Assembly: GCA_024401695.1 (NCBI GenBank)
Contig: JAKSKN010000009.1
Span: 30,150 to 94,149 of the forward strand
Length of the DNA: 64,000 bases
Source of the DNA: Bacteroidales bacterium
GTDB taxonomy: Bacteria > Bacteroidota > Bacteroidia > Bacteroidales > UBA932
Direction of reading: 5' to 3'
In this document: one piece after another, positions 42,105 to 50,292 of the stretch
Layout of the letters: each line of letters begins with the position of its first letter
How positions within the stretch are numbered: the first letter of the stretch is position 1
Notes under the pieces: generated by a model
Database searches by the model: none
What the model was told of the DNA's origin: nothing
The model's input: the letters and a program-made list of their open reading frames with translations, nothing else
Position numbers and translations under genes: made by a program

Positions 42105-43836
42105 ATCCAATCGTTTTTCGCCGACTGCTTCTTACAAAGCACTCTTCATTACAATATTTAGCAAGGTCCTCCATCGTAGGTTTCTCACCTTCGATGATGT
42201 AGTTGATTGCGCTCTTTCTCGTAATGTTCTCGATCTGGCCGCCGGAAAATTCATATCTCTGCGCCAGCACTTCGGCATCAGCCTCTGACAGCTCCGGTAG
42301 CATGCTTTGCCAGATCTTTTGCCTTGCACAGGCATCAGGCATATCGAAGTGGACCTTCATCAGGAAGCGCCTCTCAAACGCAGGATCCAGATTGGTTTCG
42401 AGATTTGTTGTTGCTATGAGTACACCGGATATAGTCTCCATTTCTTGAAGGATGATGTTCTGAATGGCGTTGTTCATCTTGTCCACGCCTTGTTCTGCAT
42501 TCTCCATTCTCCTGCCGAAGATGGCATCGGCCTCATTGAAAAGCAGGATTGGAGCTTTCTCGGAATGACGGACCAGATCACGGTAATAGAGGAACAGGCC
42601 GCGAACCTGCTTCTCGCTATTCCCGACATACTTGTCCTTCAGTTTCGCAACATCAACCATAAGGATGTCACGGCACGTCTGACGTGCCAGCTGGAGGCAG
42701 CTTTCAGTCTTGCCTGTGCCGGGAGCCCCATAGAAGATAAGGTTTATGCCATCCCTGAGTCCCTGTTCCTTCATCCTTTTCTGCACGTGCCTTAAATTGC
42801 TCTCATCGAGCATCTTTGTTATCCGCCGCATCTGCTCCTTCTCCGCCGGATTATATACCAGTTCTTTCCTTGAGATGGAGGTGAAACTTTTCAGGTCAGG
42901 GGATCTGGGGACCTCTTCCTCACGAATATCAAATTCGGTAAAGAAATCTTTCCGAATATCTTCACATAGGCATACCTGCTCCTCATTTACGAAACCTCCA
43001 TCAGAGGAAAACTCTATCAGGTCGTATTCCTGGAGAGGTGTATGCTCCCTTGCAAAGTCCCGTTCATGCTTCTTGTGGTCACACGACTCATCGAGAAGCA
43101 TCAGAAGGCGTTCAATGTCAATATTTACCTGTCCGTGACTTACATACCTGTGACACAGGTACATAAATATATTGAAGTAGTCATCATCCTTCACTGCCTC
43201 GTGGACAGCCATTGCTTTCCTGCAGAAGAGTATCTGCTGGTTCTTCCCGATGATGTCTGTCATTTCTTCAGTCAGACGTTCTGTCGTGAGGGCATCATCA
43301 AAATATTCGGAAAACAGAATCCTGAGCTGCGAGAACACTTCATCTGCGGTGAGCCCTTCAAGACTTGGAGCGGAGTATTCCCGGTCATTTCTAATTGCTT
43401 CCATTGCATCGTTGTAAATCATATAGAAGTCGCCGCGACGCTTGGTATTTCTGACGATACGTACAATGTGCATTGAAGACATTTCCTCTATGTCGCGGGT
43501 GAAATTCATGAGTTCAAGGTTAGTGATTCCCATAGACTGGGTAATATCATCGCTGTCTGCCGAACCACCTGACGGACCTGCTTCTTCTGCTATTACGGCA
43601 AGAAGTATGGACTGGATAGGAGTTAGGGACAGTTTCTTTCCGATATATGCCGTCTCTTTTTCCATCCTGTCCATCACATCTTTGCAGAAGTTGTATTCTC
43701 TCAGCATCTTGATAATGTTGTTCATACAGGCTATGGTACTCTCCTGACCAGACAGTTCATTGAGCTTAGCCCTCGATTTTGCACGCCTCTTCTTCTCTAC
43801 GGAAAATTCTTCGATTGAATCCAGATTATGTCTCAT
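42097..43836 (-). CDS. AAA+ ATPase, copy 2
   Basis: 579 residues with the same layout as the copy at 2696-4408: helical N-terminal half, Walker A GAPGTGKT (about 373), Walker B ILLFNEAD (Asn for Asp), sensor 1 ATTN and FERRFLMKVHF. The pore-loop region KDKYVGNSEKQ is closer to the usual YVG than the copy 1 CWVG. It ends in FVRSSRRKTIGFE. Last gene of the operon beginning at 44606, under class 2 control. Confidence 0.85.
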   Translation of the reverse strand: MRHNLDSIEEFSVEKKRRAKSRAKLNELSGQESTIACMNNIIKMLREYNFCKDVMDRMEKETAYIGKKLSLTPIQSILLAVIAEEAGPSGGSADSDDITQSMGITNLELMNFTRDIEEMSSMHIVRIVRNTKRRGDFYMIYNDAMEAIRNDREYSAPSLEGLTADEVFSQLRILFSEYFDDALTTERLTEEMTDIIGKNQQILFCRKAMAVHEAVKDDDYFNIFMYLCHRYVSHGQVNIDIERLLMLLDESCDHKKHERDFAREHTPLQEYDLIEFSSDGGFVNEEQVCLCEDIRKDFFTEFDIREEEVPRSPDLKSFTSISRKELVYNPAEKEQMRRITKMLDESNLRHVQKRMKEQGLRDGINLIFYGAPGTGKTESCLQLARQTCRDILMVDVAKLKDKYVGNSEKQVRGLFLYYRDLVRHSEKAPILLFNEADAIFGRRMENAEQGVDKMNNAIQNIILQEMETISGVLIATTNLETNLDPAFERRFLMKVHFDMPDACARQKIWQSMLPELSEADAEVLAQRYEFSGGQIENITRKSAINYIIEGEKPTMEDLAKYCNEECFVRSSRRKTIGFE

Positions 43837-43839
43837 GCG

Positions 43840-44322
43840 TTATTTCTTGAAGGATGGGAACTCAGATACACATTTACGATAAAGTTCACCGTACACTTCT
43901 TCCTTATCGGAAGGATAAGAGCAGTTTATCTCATAGAACAGCGGATCGACTCCATAGTATGCAATCACTTTATTCATGATGATATTGGTGCCTTCCACAA
44001 AGGTGGTATCCAACACGACGATCGGCCCCTTACCATCATAGAGGCAGTTGGTGGCATATTCTTCCCTAAGGTCTTCCTCGGAGTCACCACAGAGTCTCAT
44101 AAGGTAGCAGTCAGCCCATAGGGTGCTTTCTTCGTTCCCGACACTGAACCCTTTCCCGTTTTGAGCGTGGTCGATTTCTCCAAAAATGGCGGGATAGAGG
44201 GCGCCATACTCATAGTACTTGTTCCAGTGGTACGACAATTCTGAAGCGTGATGCCGACAGGATACTGCGCTGATTGCTGCAATGAGAATCAGGGCTGGGA
44301 TAATGCAGGAATGTTTCATCAT
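43840..44322 (-). CDS. lipoprotein, 160 aa
   Basis: Signal peptide with lipobox (LILIAAISAVSC, Cys at residue 22), then a soluble domain with no known motif. It would be anchored to a membrane facing the periplasm or exterior. Start overlaps the stop of the 95-aa gene; the AAA+ ATPase starts 3 bases after its stop. Confidence 0.75.
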   Translation of the reverse strand: MMKHSCIIPALILIAAISAVSCRHHASELSYHWNKYYEYGALYPAIFGEIDHAQNGKGFSVGNEESTLWADCYLMRLCGDSEEDLREEYATNCLYDGKGPIVVLDTTFVEGTNIIMNKVIAYYGVDPLFYEINCSYPSDKEEVYGELYRKCVSEFPSFKK

Positions 44323-44606
44323 TTTTTCAAAGAGTTCAGGAAGTTCTTTTCACCGGTGCGGATAAGTTCCGAATAGATGCTCTCCGCTGCATCCGAGACA
44401 CTCACGAAGACCTTTTTGCCGTCATTGATGTAAGTGGGAATGGCTTTGTATGTGCCGTTGTGTCTGTCGGTAATCATCCCTGTCCTGCCATCAGAGAATC
44501 TGACGGTATAGAATGTGCCGGTGAAGGGATTGTTTGCAGCCAGGCTGACTGCGTACTTCGGGGTTTTGATTAATCCAAGTCGCCTGAGAATAAATTTTGT
44601 ATTCAT
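44319..44606 (-). CDS. small hypothetical protein, 95 aa
   Basis: Basic N terminus (MNTKFILRRLGLIKTPK), beta-rich centre (FTGTFYTVRFSDGRTG), helical end. First gene behind the class 2 promoter at 44626-44659. No family is recognised. Confidence 0.6.
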   Translation of the reverse strand: MNTKFILRRLGLIKTPKYAVSLAANNPFTGTFYTVRFSDGRTGMITDRHNGTYKAIPTYINDGKKVFVSVSDAAESIYSELIRTGEKNFLNSLKK

Positions 44607-44625
44607 AGCTGTTTCTTTTGATGTT

Positions 44626-44659
44626 CTATTAATAATACTTTGCTGTCCGAATATCGTTA
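44626..44659 (-). promoter_or_regulatory. class 2 promoter, AAA+ copy 2 operon
   Basis: On the minus strand TAACGATATTC (44659-44649), 11 bp, then TATTATTAATAG (44637-44626). Confidence 0.75.
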
Positions 44660-44673
44660 TCAGGCGATTGCTG

Positions 44674-45237
44674 TTATCGTTCCCATTGAATGTAATGTTT
44701 CTCTGAATGCATTATGACTGAATCCCCATATTTGTTTATTGCAATGCAAATGGAGGCAATGTCATTCAACAGTGTGTCCAGAACGCCCGGCTCATGGAGT
44801 TTCTTATAATCCAATCCGAATTCGATGCAGTTTCTTCGTTTCCCCGAGAAAAGCACGGCAACCCACAGACATCCGACTTTCTGATATGTTCTGAACATTA
44901 ATCCTTTCCCGCTAAGGAATCCTCTCACTTTTTCTTCGCCGATATTTCTGACCATTGCTTCCCCGAGGAGCCGTACTCCTTCGTCGTTTGCCTGCTTGTA
45001 GATTGTCGGCCACATAGCATTGATAAGCCAGTCCCGACCGCCCTGATCATCGCATGGTGGAAGGTTGGGGTATTTCTTGCAGAACCGCGGATAGAGCCGG
45101 TTCTCGGTACATGAATTTGCCGAGCAGTGGTCAAAGGCTTGCCTGATGTCTTTGAATAGTTTGACTGCATCCCGAAAAAGGGCGAGGTAATAGCGGACAA
45201 TAGCTTCTTCCGCTGTTGTATTCGATAAGTTGTTCAT
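44674..45237 (-). CDS. hypothetical protein, 187 aa
   Basis: Five or more cysteines in the N-terminal half (HCSANSCTENRLYPRFCKKYP...LPPC), which may bind a metal. The C-terminal half is strand-rich. Third gene of the MoxR/VWA operon 2 (4 bases after the VWA stop), so possibly its third component or target. Confidence 0.65.
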   Translation of the reverse strand: MNNLSNTTAEEAIVRYYLALFRDAVKLFKDIRQAFDHCSANSCTENRLYPRFCKKYPNLPPCDDQGGRDWLINAMWPTIYKQANDEGVRLLGEAMVRNIGEEKVRGFLSGKGLMFRTYQKVGCLWVAVLFSGKRRNCIEFGLDYKKLHEPGVLDTLLNDIASICIAINKYGDSVIMHSEKHYIQWER

Positions 45238-45241
45238 TTTG

Positions 45242-46423
45242 TCAATGTATTTCTATTGTACATACTCTTCCTGATTTCTCCATCCATTGATGGTGCTTCT
45301 CATAACAGTCCTTGTCCTGACACACCCAGATTACCTTGCACCGCATATTGTCCGGGATTACCGGCTCCGGAGCATTTCCATCAGTGAGGACCAGCAGGCC
45401 GTCATATCCGTTCTCATGGGCATAGTTGACCGGTTCCTGGAAGGAAGTCCCTCCTCGTCCGAGCACCGTCACATCACGCATAACCCGCTTGAGGTTCTGG
45501 ACCACGCGCGCACCACAGTCGAACTGGATCACGTCTATCGCTTCAAAGCCATATCGGAAGGCACTGTTGATAACTCCGTAAAAGTAGCTCAGGCTTTCGC
45601 TGGAAACTGAGCCGCTGACATCGACGGCCACAAGGAGCCGGGTGTCGTACTCTCGCTTGCTGCCCATCTGCTCAAAACCGTAGCGACGGCTAGGACGCAT
45701 CCTCGTAAGCTTTCTGCGTGAAGAAAGGATGCTGGCACGGAATCCGCTGAGGACATTGCGCCAGTTGATCTTCGCTTTCGTGGATGCCTTAAGCATTTCA
45801 ACAAAGCCACCTGGCATCGACCCCCAGTTCAGACATCCCTCAATGATACCGTTAATCATCGCAACGGCAAGTTCATCCTCATCCCAGAGCTCGGACAGAG
45901 ACCTGTTCCTGTCGGCATTCCCATTGAGCTTATCCGAGTACTTTCCTTCTTCTTCTCCTTCTTCTCCTTCTTCTCTGCCTTCTCTGCCTTCTCCGTTCCC
46001 GCCAGCACCTCCCTCGCCGGGAGGCAGCATCTCCTGAATTTTTCTGGAGTACCACTCATATGGCATTCCGCTCTTGAGCTCATAGTCCTCCGGCCTTTCA
46101 ATCTGGAAATTGCCGTAATGGTAGTTGTCTCCTATTGTGATATTGCTGCCTATGGCGACTGCCTGATCGCAGCATTGGTCGGGCTTTCTCTCGTAAGGGT
46201 GCTTGAGAAGGAGTCTGATGCCTTCCGTTTTGAGAGCTTCTTCTAATCCTTCGTCTGTCATTTGTGAAAGGAAATCGGGATTGTACTCGACTCTGCGTCG
46301 GCCACAACGTACCGGACACGCCATCCTTGTGTTCTCTGCAAGTTTGTGGGTGCAGAGAACACTGAATATGGGTGGTTCGCTGATAAAGAAGCGCTCAAAT
46401 ATTCTTGTAATACGTTCCTTCAT
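45242..46423 (-). CDS. VWA-domain protein (DUF2201-like), copy 2
   Basis: 393 residues. N-terminal helical domain shared with copy 1 (EYNPDFLSQ..., IRLLLKHPYERKP), a Gly/Glu-rich linker (GEGGAGGNGEGREGREEGEE, about 133-153), then the VWA domain with MIDAS AVDVSGS, GRGGTSFQ and LTDGNAPEP. Partner of the MoxR ATPase immediately upstream (9-base gap). It ends before the 187-aa gene. Confidence 0.88.
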   Translation of the reverse strand: MKERITRIFERFFISEPPIFSVLCTHKLAENTRMACPVRCGRRRVEYNPDFLSQMTDEGLEEALKTEGIRLLLKHPYERKPDQCCDQAVAIGSNITIGDNYHYGNFQIERPEDYELKSGMPYEWYSRKIQEMLPPGEGGAGGNGEGREGREEGEEGEEEGKYSDKLNGNADRNRSLSELWDEDELAVAMINGIIEGCLNWGSMPGGFVEMLKASTKAKINWRNVLSGFRASILSSRRKLTRMRPSRRYGFEQMGSKREYDTRLLVAVDVSGSVSSESLSYFYGVINSAFRYGFEAIDVIQFDCGARVVQNLKRVMRDVTVLGRGGTSFQEPVNYAHENGYDGLLVLTDGNAPEPVIPDNMRCKVIWVCQDKDCYEKHHQWMEKSGRVCTIEIH

Positions 46424-46431
46424 AATTCAAG

Positions 46432-47511
46432 CTATTTTATGCCTTTTACATATATTACGAGGCTCATAGTAAGAACTCGGCAATCTCTTGCGAAAAAGCT
46501 GACGGCATTCGGGTATGTCTTTGAGACGTACAAGTTGGCGAAGTGTGCGGCAGCTTCCTTCTTGCTCTTGGCGAGGTAGTCGAAATAAGCCTCAGCATTT
46601 TTTGCAACCTTGGCCTTGTCGGCCTCAGGAACCTTCTCGACTTCCAGAAAACGGTAGATTCCGTCATTGACCACTGACAGCTCGTGAATCTGGTAGGAGT
46701 CCAGAACAGTCCTTTTCTCATTGAAATTGTACAGAATATCTCTGCCGGAGAGAATTTTGTGGGCTGACACGCTTGAGAGGAATGCGCTTGCTGCCTTGGC
46801 TCCGACGATGGAACTGATTGCCTTGGAATACACACCTGAAAGTGTGTGGGCATTCTTAATGATGTCGGAAACCCGTTTCCACGCACGACGGTCAGGAGTC
46901 TTGTCAAGACCGGTATCTGCGCCTTCCTTCGCATCGGGAGTCTTGTCGAGCCAGATGTTGTCCTCCTGGATGAACTCTATAACACGGTGGTCAAGTCCTG
47001 TCTTCTTTGCCCAAAGCAACCACTCCTGCGGTGTTGGTGCGAAGGTTACAATGTTGAATCGTGAAACCAACGCCGGGTCAAGGTCAGTCAACTGATACTG
47101 GTCACCTTCATTGACGGCCGCGATGATACGGCTGCCTTCGGGAAGTATACGACCGGCAAGCTTGCGGTTCAGGGCAAGGTCCATGATTGTTTGAAGGATC
47201 TCCGGACGGGCACGGTTAAGCTCGTCAAGGAACAAGCAGATGGGCTTGCCGTCGATAGGAAACCAGTATGGCGGCATAAAGTCGGTTTTTCCGGTGCTTT
47301 CGTCCTTGTTAGGGAGGCCTATAAGGTCTCCCGGATCACTCATCTGGCCGAGGAAAAGGGCTACAACCCTCATGTCCTTTGACTTGTAGTATTCCGTGAG
47401 GATTTCGCTCTTGCCGATTCCGTGATTGCCGACAAGCATAATGTTGTGCTTGGCAGGCATAATGTCAAGCACTTGTATAAGTTCTGTGATATTACATCTG
47501 ATATTGCTCAT
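46432..47511 (-). CDS. MoxR-family AAA+ ATPase, copy 2
   Basis: 359 residues with Walker A GNHGIGKS, Walker B ICLFLDELNRA, sensor 1 AAVNEGDQY and LVSRFNIV, as in copy 1. Copy 2 carries an extra ~20-residue insertion with a repeated motif (LDKTPDA...LDKTPDR) around 190-210. First gene of MoxR/VWA operon 2, behind the class 2 promoter at 47546-47579. Confidence 0.9.
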   Translation of the reverse strand: MSNIRCNITELIQVLDIMPAKHNIMLVGNHGIGKSEILTEYYKSKDMRVVALFLGQMSDPGDLIGLPNKDESTGKTDFMPPYWFPIDGKPICLFLDELNRARPEILQTIMDLALNRKLAGRILPEGSRIIAAVNEGDQYQLTDLDPALVSRFNIVTFAPTPQEWLLWAKKTGLDHRVIEFIQEDNIWLDKTPDAKEGADTGLDKTPDRRAWKRVSDIIKNAHTLSGVYSKAISSIVGAKAASAFLSSVSAHKILSGRDILYNFNEKRTVLDSYQIHELSVVNDGIYRFLEVEKVPEADKAKVAKNAEAYFDYLAKSKKEAAAHFANLYVSKTYPNAVSFFARDCRVLTMSLVIYVKGIK

Positions 47512-47545
47512 AACTTCATAATTATATTGATTGATTATTTGATTT

Positions 47546-47579
47546 CTAATAATAATATTTGCTGATGCGGATATCGTTA
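47546..47579 (-). promoter_or_regulatory. class 2 promoter, MoxR/VWA operon 2
   Basis: On the minus strand TAACGATATCC (47579-47569), 11 bp, then TATTATTATTAG (47557-47546). The upstream box touches the end of the preceding gene. Confidence 0.75.
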
Positions 47580-48359
47580 CCTCATGATGTATTTCGTTAT
47601 AGTACTGAACCCCAAACCATCCTCAGCGATTCTGTCCGGGCGCTTGAGCAGGTAGGGGATGATTCCAAGAATCCGGTCGACGTTTTCAAGATTTACAGTG
47701 TTGTTGACCATCCAGAATTTACCCGTCATCTGCACTTCCAGAACAGTCTTTCCCTCGTTGTCAATAAGAAGATGATAATTGCTGATACTCTTCTTCTGCA
47801 TGAAGTCTTTGACTTTTTGCTCAATGATAGGCATCTGGATTTCGCTCAACAAATTCTGCTGCCGGAGGCCGTTTTCTGCAGAGGCAATGACTTTATGGCA
47901 CAAGTCAAGGAAATGGTCGAACATTTCAAGCAGGTCGGCAATGTCTTCTTCTGATGCCGTAACGTGTTCCTTTGAACGGGTGGCTCCATATACGACATCC
48001 GCTCCTCTGTACTTGACACTTTCAAGAGTGAGGAAAAGGCCTTTGCCGTTCTGTCTTTCGATAATCGTGCAACAGTTGCTCAGCTTTACCGATACCGATT
48101 CATTTTTGCAGTCCGGGATTGAATGGTAGTCTACTCCACGATTATGAAGTATCTGAGCCAGGGTGTCGAGTTGTTTTCTTCTTCGAACACCTGCCTTTGT
48201 GTTTATTAATCTAATGAAGGTTCCGAAACGACTCTGGATAAAGGTTCGGAAATCATAAGTGTTGTTTTTATCAAGTAAGCCGCCGTTATGAGAGAGCGAT
48301 GCAAATGGGATTGCAGATGATTCTGCCATTTCTGATAATTTGGTCTCTGAATATTTCAT
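47577..48359 (-). CDS. hypothetical protein, 260 aa
   Basis: Soluble, with helical and basic regions (KAGVRRRKQLDTLAQIL) and a polar C terminus. No motif. The first ATG (48359) lies about 6 bases from the class 2 -10 box, which would make the mRNA nearly leaderless; an ATG 11 codons later (48326) is an alternative. Immediately divergent from the sigma factor gene. Confidence 0.65.
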   Translation of the reverse strand: MKYSETKLSEMAESSAIPFASLSHNGGLLDKNNTYDFRTFIQSRFGTFIRLINTKAGVRRRKQLDTLAQILHNRGVDYHSIPDCKNESVSVKLSNCCTIIERQNGKGLFLTLESVKYRGADVVYGATRSKEHVTASEEDIADLLEMFDHFLDLCHKVIASAENGLRQQNLLSEIQMPIIEQKVKDFMQKKSISNYHLLIDNEGKTVLEVQMTGKFWMVNNTVNLENVDRILGIIPYLLKRPDRIAEDGLGFSTITKYIMR

Positions 48360-48360
48360 A

Positions 48361-48391
48361 CCAGTAATACAACCCTTTTCGAATATCGTTA
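48361..48391 (-). promoter_or_regulatory. class 2 promoter, 260-aa protein gene
   Basis: On the minus strand TAACGATATTC (48391-48381), 11 bp, then TATTACTGG (48369-48361). Confidence 0.7.
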
Positions 48392-48402
48392 CATAAAATA
48401 AA

Positions 48403-48434
48403 TTTTACGGTACGGAAAACATTTGATACTTTTG
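48403..48434 (+). promoter_or_regulatory. canonical promoter of the sigma factor gene
   Basis: TTTA (48403-48406, near TTTG), 20 bp, TACTTTTG (48427-48434). This is an ordinary Bacteroidota promoter without the class 1 or class 2 boxes. It is divergent from a class 2 promoter. Confidence 0.6.
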
Positions 48435-48468
48435 AAGCAAACAATAATCCCCTTTTATTTTTAGACAC

Positions 48469-49350
48469 ATGCGTACTGATTTCCAAAAGAGCAGCTTGGA
48501 AGAAGCTATTTTCAAAAAAGATTATGGGCAACTTATCAGACATGCCAAGCATATTGTAATAAGTAGTTGCAGAATTCCCGATTCTGATTTGACGGGAGTG
48601 TCTCAGGAAGATTTTATCAATGACGTTGCATATCGGGGAATACAATATGCAATGACGGACTATGAAAATGGATTGTTTGATAGAAGACGTGGAACTATTG
48701 AGACTTTTGTGTGGGGTAGAGTATGTAAGAAAGCGTTCTACGAGGTCCTTAAAGAATTTACTTCATACCTCGGAATGGCTCGTTTTGACGAACGCCTTGG
48801 GAAATACTACGAAGGTTCTGCCGGCCATGAAACCACATTCGACGATGAGCAGGATGATGCAGTTCCTGCAAAGACTGATTTATTAGAACATTATTACTAT
48901 AGCGCAGAAAAAGAACAAATTCTTGAAGATGTCAGGGATGCCAAAATGGAGTATATCAATACAATAAAAAACCTTGTTTCAAAGATGAGTCCGATGGATC
49001 AGCGCTTGTTTGACATACGTTTTGGATTCAACCTTTCAGAAGAAGACTACCAGAAAATAGATGAGATTCAGAAGACTCCGCACGTCAAGGAATACTATAA
49101 TAAATTGGCTGCTGAGGAGTTTGGCATAAGCGAAGGAGCAGCGCGCAAGCGTGTCAATGATTTGTTGGTATATATCAAGAAAAATCTTACTGCAAACGGG
49201 ACGATGGCCTCTTACAGGCAGAACACTTCACTTCCCGGACTTTCCGAATTCAAAGTTACCCAACCTGAAACGGACTTTCCTGATTTTAATCTGAACAATC
49301 TGTCCGAGTACGACTGCATTGATATCCTGATTGGACTGAAATTTCAATAA
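48469..49350 (+). CDS. sigma-70-family RNA polymerase sigma factor
   Basis: 293 residues. A region 2-like block spans about 20-110 (LIRHAKHIVIS, EDFINDVAYRGIQYAM, TIETFVWGRVCKKAFYEVLKE). The region 4-like HTH lies around 215-245 (KLAAEEFGISEGAARKRVNDLLVYIKK) after a helix beginning MSPMDQRLFDIRFG. The spacing is longer than in minimal ECF factors, with a poorly conserved linker and a C-terminal tail of about 50 residues. Centred in the cluster of class 2 promoters, it is the best candidate to read them. Transcribed from an ordinary promoter. Confidence 0.7.
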   Translation: MRTDFQKSSLEEAIFKKDYGQLIRHAKHIVISSCRIPDSDLTGVSQEDFINDVAYRGIQYAMTDYENGLFDRRRGTIETFVWGRVCKKAFYEVLKEFTSYLGMARFDERLGKYYEGSAGHETTFDDEQDDAVPAKTDLLEHYYYSAEKEQILEDVRDAKMEYINTIKNLVSKMSPMDQRLFDIRFGFNLSEEDYQKIDEIQKTPHVKEYYNKLAAEEFGISEGAARKRVNDLLVYIKKNLTANGTMASYRQNTSLPGLSEFKVTQPETDFPDFNLNNLSEYDCIDILIGLKFQ

Positions 49351-49364
49351 GCGAAGATTGGCAG

Positions 49365-49399
49365 TAACGATATTCAATCATTGACGTATTATATACTAG
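49365..49399 (+). promoter_or_regulatory. class 2 promoter, 271-aa protein gene
   Basis: TAACGATATTC (49365-49375), 11 bp, then TATTATATACTAG (49387-49399). Confidence 0.75.
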
Positions 49400-49462
49400 A
49401 CTCTATTATATGGACAAAGATAGAGCGAGTTGAATAGAATCATTATCCCAAATTATCATTAT

Positions 49463-50278
49463 ATGGCAAAAAAGATTTATCCTTCTTATCCTTCTGTTTT
49501 CTATGGAATGTGGGAACAATTTATCAATGATTGGTACAACGGAAAATCTGTTGCGCCGTGGTCGGATCCTAATTTAACACCTCTTATTAACAACCCTAAG
49601 ACGAAATCTCTTTCTATTGATTATATCCCTGAGCCGTGGTGGGGCAACCATGAGGAAGATGTGCCACTTCATAGTGTTGTTGTTAATTTTAACCCTGGCC
49701 AAGGCGACGTTTTTCAGCATCGTTCGCGCATCCCTTTCCATGGTTGTTATGCTCACAATATTGTTGATAGTAAGGTTCTTCCGTTAACAGAAAAATGGCA
49801 TGCTTCATTACGGGCAAAGCCCATCCATTCTGCTCTATCAATTATTAATCCTACTGGCTGGAAGAACTTATCTCTGAAGAACCATCTCAGTGTCGAACTG
49901 ATTCCTTGGCACACCCGTGCTATTGCTGGCTGTGGCTTTGACAATTATCTGAAGCAAAATGCGATACAAATAATGGAATGCTCATTAATGTTCGCGGCTA
50001 ATGAATCAAAAAGGATTGCAAACGATAAACTACGGAACGTTGTTATTCTAAAAATGTCAAAAGGGAACACGGATAAATTGTTGAATGTGCTTGACAGTGC
50101 GGGGTATAACTATGTCCCATATTCCGTAAAGACCGTACCTGGAACAAGCTCTCATTGTTATGAGTTTTCTATTGAACACATTCCTTCAGTTAGATTCGTC
50201 AGTATTTGGGGAGAACATGCCATGAACAAATTCCCCAACAAAAGTGATTTGAAATACATCCTTGATAAATTTATCTAG
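49463..50278 (+). CDS. hypothetical protein, 271 aa
   Basis: Starts at ATG 49463 (MAKKIYPSYP); the TTG at 49430 is less likely. SVVVNFNPGQGD (about 80) recalls the N-terminal loop of uracil-DNA-glycosylase-like folds, but the rest is not diagnostic. The codon use is visibly more A+T rich than the neighbours. Driven by a class 2 promoter. Confidence 0.6.
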   Translation: MAKKIYPSYPSVFYGMWEQFINDWYNGKSVAPWSDPNLTPLINNPKTKSLSIDYIPEPWWGNHEEDVPLHSVVVNFNPGQGDVFQHRSRIPFHGCYAHNIVDSKVLPLTEKWHASLRAKPIHSALSIINPTGWKNLSLKNHLSVELIPWHTRAIAGCGFDNYLKQNAIQIMECSLMFAANESKRIANDKLRNVVILKMSKGNTDKLLNVLDSAGYNYVPYSVKTVPGTSSHCYEFSIEHIPSVRFVSIWGEHAMNKFPNKSDLKYILDKFI

Positions 50279-50292
50279 TAGTTCTAGTATTT

